Source: Bacillota bacterium (GTDB lineage Bacteria > Bacillota > Clostridia > Peptostreptococcales > Anaerovoracaceae). From it: 9,143 nucleotides of DNA. Positions 6,518 to 9,143 of the stretch are shown in pieces; positions within the stretch are counted from its first letter, which is position 1, and the number at the start of each line of letters is the position of its first letter. Below the pieces are notes generated by a model that was not told the origin of the DNA, made no database searches, and worked only from the letters and a program-made list of their open reading frames with translations. Made by a program: the position numbers and the translations under genes. The stretch covers positions 1 through 9,143 of the forward strand of contig JABUTE010000254.1 of NCBI GenBank assembly GCA_021443825.1, given 5' to 3'.

Positions 6518-6546
6518 ATTATACATCGACCATGTTGCCTGGGCAA
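6518..6546 (-). promoter_or_regulatory. Promoter of the Crp/Fnr-type regulator gene
   Basis: On the minus strand, TTGCCC (6546-6541, four of six matches) and a perfect TATAAT (6523-6518) are separated by exactly 17 bases, giving a short leader of about 20 bases before the ATG. The -35 hexamer lies inside the inverted repeat at 6534-6547, so a protein bound there would block this promoter. Confidence 0.6.
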
Positions 6547-6547
6547 C
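6534..6547. promoter_or_regulatory. 14-bp inverted repeat, candidate operator for the divergent crp-like and mod genes
   Basis: GTTGCC (6534-6539), TG centre, GGCAAC (6542-6547): six-base arms are perfectly complementary. Its size and two-fold symmetry suit a Crp/Fnr-type dimer. It overlaps the -35 box of the regulator gene and lies upstream of the modA start. Binding by the neighbouring regulator is inferred, not shown. Confidence 0.55.
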
Positions 6548-6564
6548 TTATTTTCCGGCAAAAA

Positions 6565-6575
6565 TAGAATAGACT
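6565..6575 (+). promoter_or_regulatory. Candidate -10 region of the modABC promoter
   Basis: Two overlapping -10-like hexamers are present: TAGAAT (6565-6570, five of six matches) and TAGACT (6570-6575, four of six). Neither has a good TTGACA-type -35 box, which suits an activator-dependent promoter. If TAGACT is used, the start is near 6582 and the inverted repeat is centred at about -41.5, the class II position for Crp/Fnr activators. If TAGAAT is used, the centre is at about -36.5. Confidence 0.35.
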
Positions 6576-6608
6576 TGAGCATATCATCAAGAAAAGGAGC
6601 ATATTACA

Positions 6609-7475
6609 ATGAAGAAACTACTGTCTGTTCTGTTGCTGTTCACACTTCTTCTGTCCCTTGCCTCCTGCGGCACGGCGACCCGGGAGACGGTCAAACCGGA
6701 AGAACCATCGGCCCCTGCACAGGAGCCGGCCGAAGAGGAGGTCGAGCTGATCGTTTTCGCCGCAGCCTCCATGACAGAGACTCTCACCACCTTGGGCGAG
6801 ACCTATATGAGCGAGCATCCCAATGTAACGCTGGTGTTCAACTTCGATTCCTCCGGAACCCTTAAGACCCAGATCCAGGAGGGCGCCGATGTGGATGTTT
6901 TCATCTCGGCCGGGCAGAAGCAGATGAACCAGCTGGATATCACCGCCTCCGCTGAGGTCAACACCGAAGGACTGGACTTCGTTTTGGAAGGCACCCGCTT
7001 CAACATCCTTGAAAACAAGGTCGCCCTTGCCGTTCCCGACAACAATCCCGCCGGCATCAACTCCTACGAAGATATGATCAAGGCTCTGCAGGAGGGCTCT
7101 GCCATCCTGGCCATGGGCAATTCCGATGTTCCCGTGGGGCAGTACACCCAGAAGCTCCTTGCCTATTATGAGATCACCGAAGAAGAGCTGGTCGCCAAGG
7201 GGGCTCTCACCTACGGTTCCAACGTAAAGGAAGTTACGACCCAGGTGGCTGAGGCAACCGTCGACTGCGGCATCATCTATCAGACCGATGCCTGCTCGGC
7301 AGGGCTCACCGTTGTCGATACTGCCACAAAGGAAATGTGCGGGCAGGTCATCTATCCTGCAGCCGTTATGAACGTATCGCAAAATCAGGAGGCCGCCAAA
7401 GCATTTCTGGAATTTCTCACCTCCGATGCAGCCGACAAGGTATTCGAAGCCGTCGGCTTTACTCCCGTATCGTAG
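6609..7475 (+). CDS. modA: Molybdate ABC transporter substrate-binding lipoprotein ModA
   Basis: 288 residues, with AAGGAG upstream of the ATG. Signal peptide 1-19 ends in lipobox L-A-S-C (Cys20), followed by a Pro/Glu-rich linker (21-46). The ModA fold then shows VFAAASM (49-55), SSGTLKTQI (81-89), DVDVFISAGQKQMNQL (94-109), DVPVGQYTQ (173-181), and YGSNVKEV (202-209) with GIIYQTDA (221-228). By comparison with characterised ModA proteins, Ser54, Ser81 or Ser82, Val176, Val206 and Tyr224 are the likely oxyanion contacts. It captures molybdate (and probably tungstate) outside the membrane and delivers it to ModB. It is the first gene of modABC, separated from modB by a strong terminator. Molybdate versus tungstate preference cannot be read from the sequence. 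Confidence 0.95.
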   Translation: MKKLLSVLLLFTLLLSLASCGTATRETVKPEEPSAPAQEPAEEEVELIVFAAASMTETLTTLGETYMSEHPNVTLVFNFDSSGTLKTQIQEGADVDVFISAGQKQMNQLDITASAEVNTEGLDFVLEGTRFNILENKVALAVPDNNPAGINSYEDMIKALQEGSAILAMGNSDVPVGQYTQKLLAYYEITEEELVAKGALTYGSNVKEVTTQVAEATVDCGIIYQTDACSAGLTVVDTATKEMCGQVIYPAAVMNVSQNQEAAKAFLEFLTSDAADKVFEAVGFTPVS

Positions 7476-7501
7476 CATCGCAGCCGAAAGGCACATCCGG
7501 G

Positions 7502-7531
7502 CGGGGCAGGATCGCCCTGCCCCGTTTTTTT
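7502..7531 (+). terminator. Intrinsic terminator between modA and modB
   Basis: CGGGGCAGG (7502-7510), loop ATCGC, CCTGCCCCG (7516-7524) and seven T (7525-7531): a perfect nine-base GC-rich stem followed by a U-tract. It sits 26 bases after the modA stop and 22 before modB. It probably lets only part of the transcripts continue into modBC. There is no comparable T-tract on the minus strand. Confidence 0.88.
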
Positions 7532-7553
7532 ATTTATAAAGGACGAAACGACT

Positions 7554-8234
7554 ATGGACTGGTTTCCTCTCATCAATTCCCTGCGGATCGCCTTGATCAG
7601 CACGGTCATTATTTTTTTCGCCGGGATCTTCGCTGCGTACTATATTGCGAAAGCGCCCCGCTTTCTGAAAGGGCTTCTGGATGTGGTCCTGACCCTGCCT
7701 CTGGTGCTGCCGCCCACCGTAGTCGGCTATCTGCTGCTGCGCCTTCTGGGGCCCCGGCATCTGATCGGCAGCTGGTTTCTGTCTGCCTTCGGCATCAAGC
7801 TGACCATGAACTGGTGGTCGGCTATTTTTGCCACCTCCGTGGTCATCTTTCCCCTGATGTATCGCACCGCCCGGGGCGCCTTTGAAGCCTTCGACGAGAC
7901 CCTGGCCTACTCGGCCCAAAGCCTGGGACTTTCCGATACCTATATCTTCTGGCGCATCCGCATGCCATATTGCAGGCAGGGAATTCTGGCCGGTACCGTG
8001 CTCTCCTTTGCCCGCGCCCTGGGCGAATACGGGGCCACCAGCATGATCGCAGGCTATACCCCCGGCCGCACAGCCACCATTTCCACCACGGTCTACCAGC
8101 TCTGGCGCACCAACGACGATGCACTGGCCTTCCGATGGGTGCTGGTCAATCTGGCCATCTCCTTTGTAGTGCTGCTGACCGTCAATCTGCTGGAAAAGAA
8201 AGACGGAAGGAAATCCGCCGGAAGAGGTGTCTAA
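7554..8234 (+). CDS. modB: Molybdate ABC transporter permease ModB
   Basis: 226 residues, the usual ModB length. Five or six hydrophobic segments are seen (about 12-31, 42-64, 71-81, 88-104, 145-167 and 194-212). The cytoplasmic coupling loop, an EAA-type motif, reads SAQSLGLSDTYIFWRIRMP (120-138), followed by FARALGEYGATSM (152-164), which is typical of ModB/CysT/W permeases. It forms the homodimeric membrane channel for molybdate driven by ModC. The ribosome binding site AAAGGA is weaker than those of the neighbouring genes. It lies downstream of the modA terminator, and its stop is one base before the modC start, so the two are tightly coupled. Confidence 0.95.
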   Translation: MDWFPLINSLRIALISTVIIFFAGIFAAYYIAKAPRFLKGLLDVVLTLPLVLPPTVVGYLLLRLLGPRHLIGSWFLSAFGIKLTMNWWSAIFATSVVIFPLMYRTARGAFEAFDETLAYSAQSLGLSDTYIFWRIRMPYCRQGILAGTVLSFARALGEYGATSMIAGYTPGRTATISTTVYQLWRTNDDALAFRWVLVNLAISFVVLLTVNLLEKKDGRKSAGRGV

Positions 8235-8235
8235 A

Positions 8236-9143
8236 ATGGCGATCTATGTTAATATTGAAAAAAAACTGGGTAATTTTCAGCTGAAGAGCGAATTCGAAGC
8301 AGGCGATGAGACATTGGCGCTGATGGGACCCTCCGGCTGCGGAAAAAGCATGACCCTGCGCTGCATCGCCGGGATCGAAACGCCGGACCGGGGCCGCATC
8401 GTTTTGGACGGGGTAACCCTGTTCGACTCGGAAAAAGGGATCGATCTGCCGCCTCAGCAGCGCCACGTAGGCCTGCTGTTTCAAAGCTACGCCCTGTTTC
8501 CCAATATGACAGCGGAAGAAAACATCCGCGCCGGCGCCAGACGGGAAAAAGAGAAAGCCCGGCGGGAGCAGGCCGTCAGCCAGATCATGGAACGCTTTGA
8601 TCTCGCGCCGCTGGCCTCTCATTATCCCCATCAGCTTTCGGGCGGACAGCAGCAAAGGGTCGCGTTGGCACGGATCCTGGTCTCCGATCCGAAGATCCTT
8701 CTTCTGGATGAGCCCTTTTCCGCCCTGGACAGCCATCTTCGGTTCCGGCTGGAAAAGGATCTGCTTCGGGTGATCCGTTCCTTCGGCAAAACCGTCCTGT
8801 TCGTATCCCATGACAGCGACCAGGTCTACCGGATGACCGACCGGATCGGGATCATGAACAACGGCTGTCTGGAAGCGATCGGCGATAAAAAGACTGTCTT
8901 TGAGGATCCGGCGACCCACATGAGCGCCATTCTGACCGGCAGGACCGATCTTTCCGCTATCGAAAAGCGTTCAAAGGATCGCATCTTTGCAAGGGACTGG
9001 GGCATGGAGCTGAAAACAGACCACCCCGTGGGAAGTGCCCGTTCGGTTGCCATCCGGATGAATCACATCTGCCCCGGCGAAGGGCCCAATGCCGTTCGAT
9101 GCCGCGTGCTGGAAGAGGTCGAAGAGCCCAGAGAGGCAGTGAC
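8236..9143 (+). CDS. modC: Molybdate ABC transporter ATP-binding protein ModC, 3'-truncated by the window edge
   Basis: ATG at 8236, one base after the modB stop, with GAGG upstream inside the end of modB. 302 codons are visible and the frame is open at the right edge; ModC proteins are commonly near 350 residues, so about 50 are missing. Motifs in order: Walker A GPSGCGKS (31-38), Q-loop LLFQSYALFPNMT (80-92), ABC signature LSGGQQQR (134-141), Walker B ILLLDEP (154-160), D-loop SALD (162-165) and H-loop His192. A C-terminal region from about 235 ends in a stretch (SVAIRMNHI at 270-278, then CRVLEEVEE at 289-297) that looks like the start of the TOBE/MOP-type regulatory domain. It hydrolyses ATP on the cytoplasmic face to drive molybdate import through ModB. 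Confidence 0.93.
   Translation, partial: MAIYVNIEKKLGNFQLKSEFEAGDETLALMGPSGCGKSMTLRCIAGIETPDRGRIVLDGVTLFDSEKGIDLPPQQRHVGLLFQSYALFPNMTAEENIRAGARREKEKARREQAVSQIMERFDLAPLASHYPHQLSGGQQQRVALARILVSDPKILLLDEPFSALDSHLRFRLEKDLLRVIRSFGKTVLFVSHDSDQVYRMTDRIGIMNNGCLEAIGDKKTVFEDPATHMSAILTGRTDLSAIEKRSKDRIFARDWGMELKTDHPVGSARSVAIRMNHICPGEGPNAVRCRVLEEVEEPREAV

Noticed and set aside
6618..7496. Minus-strand 292-residue open frame opposite modA
   Set aside because: It is a shadow of modA; the plus strand has the complete ModA motif set and a lipobox.
8326..8355. ModC Walker A followed by Met (GKSM) as a possible defective ATPase
   Set aside because: The essential GxxxxGKS residues are intact, all other ABC motifs are present, and I recall GKSMTL as normal in clostridial ModC proteins.

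Overview
This 9.1 kb window is chromosome-like DNA that looks bacterial, most likely from an anaerobic member of the Clostridia (Bacillota) with fairly GC-rich genes. The grounds are strong AGGAGG-type ribosome binding sites, two Gram-positive style lipoproteins with an L-A-S-C lipobox, intrinsic terminators with U-tracts, and the flavour of the protein families (an SLC45-type MFS carrier, a G3E GTPase with an L-S-R motif in place of NKxD, a ModC P-loop ending GKSMTL). I cannot name a genus. No transposase, phage gene, tRNA, rRNA or CRISPR array is visible. No gene-free stretch exceeds 300 bases; the longest are about 110-117 bases and are described as promoters, operators or hairpins.

Left part, minus strand (1-3814). 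Read in transcription order, it holds an uncharacterised 181-residue protein (3814-3269), an MFS transporter of the SLC45/GPH-like type (3180-1846), a membrane-anchored glycerophosphodiester phosphodiesterase translationally coupled to it through a TGATG overlap (1846-1001), and a G3E-family (COG0523) P-loop GTPase whose 3' end runs off the left edge (888-1). The visible C-terminus of the GTPase is a tandem array of 33-residue units made only of His, Cys, Asp, Glu and Gly, which points to metal handling.

Middle, plus strand (3926-5732). A divergent promoter region with a perfect 10-bp palindrome precedes a two-gene operon: a TlpA/ResA-like thioredoxin lipoprotein (CxxC motif WCSPC) and an M24-family (Xaa-Pro aminopeptidase-like) metallopeptidase with all five metal ligands. 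It closes with a long hairpin flanked by A- and T-tracts that can serve as a bidirectional terminator against the converging regulator gene.

Right part (5799-9143). A Crp/Fnr-family regulator on the minus strand diverges from a molybdate ABC transporter operon on the plus strand: modA (lipoprotein binding protein), modB (permease) and modC (ATPase, cut by the right edge). A 14-bp inverted repeat, GTTGCC-TG-GGCAAC, lies in the shared intergenic region. It overlaps the regulator's -35 box and sits at a distance compatible with class II activation of modA, so the regulator may repress itself and control molybdate uptake. A strong intrinsic terminator between modA and modB probably makes the binding protein more abundant than the membrane complex.

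Most of the window is ordinary metabolism and transport. The points most worth a second look are the metal-binding repeat array of the GTPase, the crp-mod operator arrangement, the modA/modB terminator, and the unnamed conserved protein at 3269-3814. I found nothing I would call a wholly new system.
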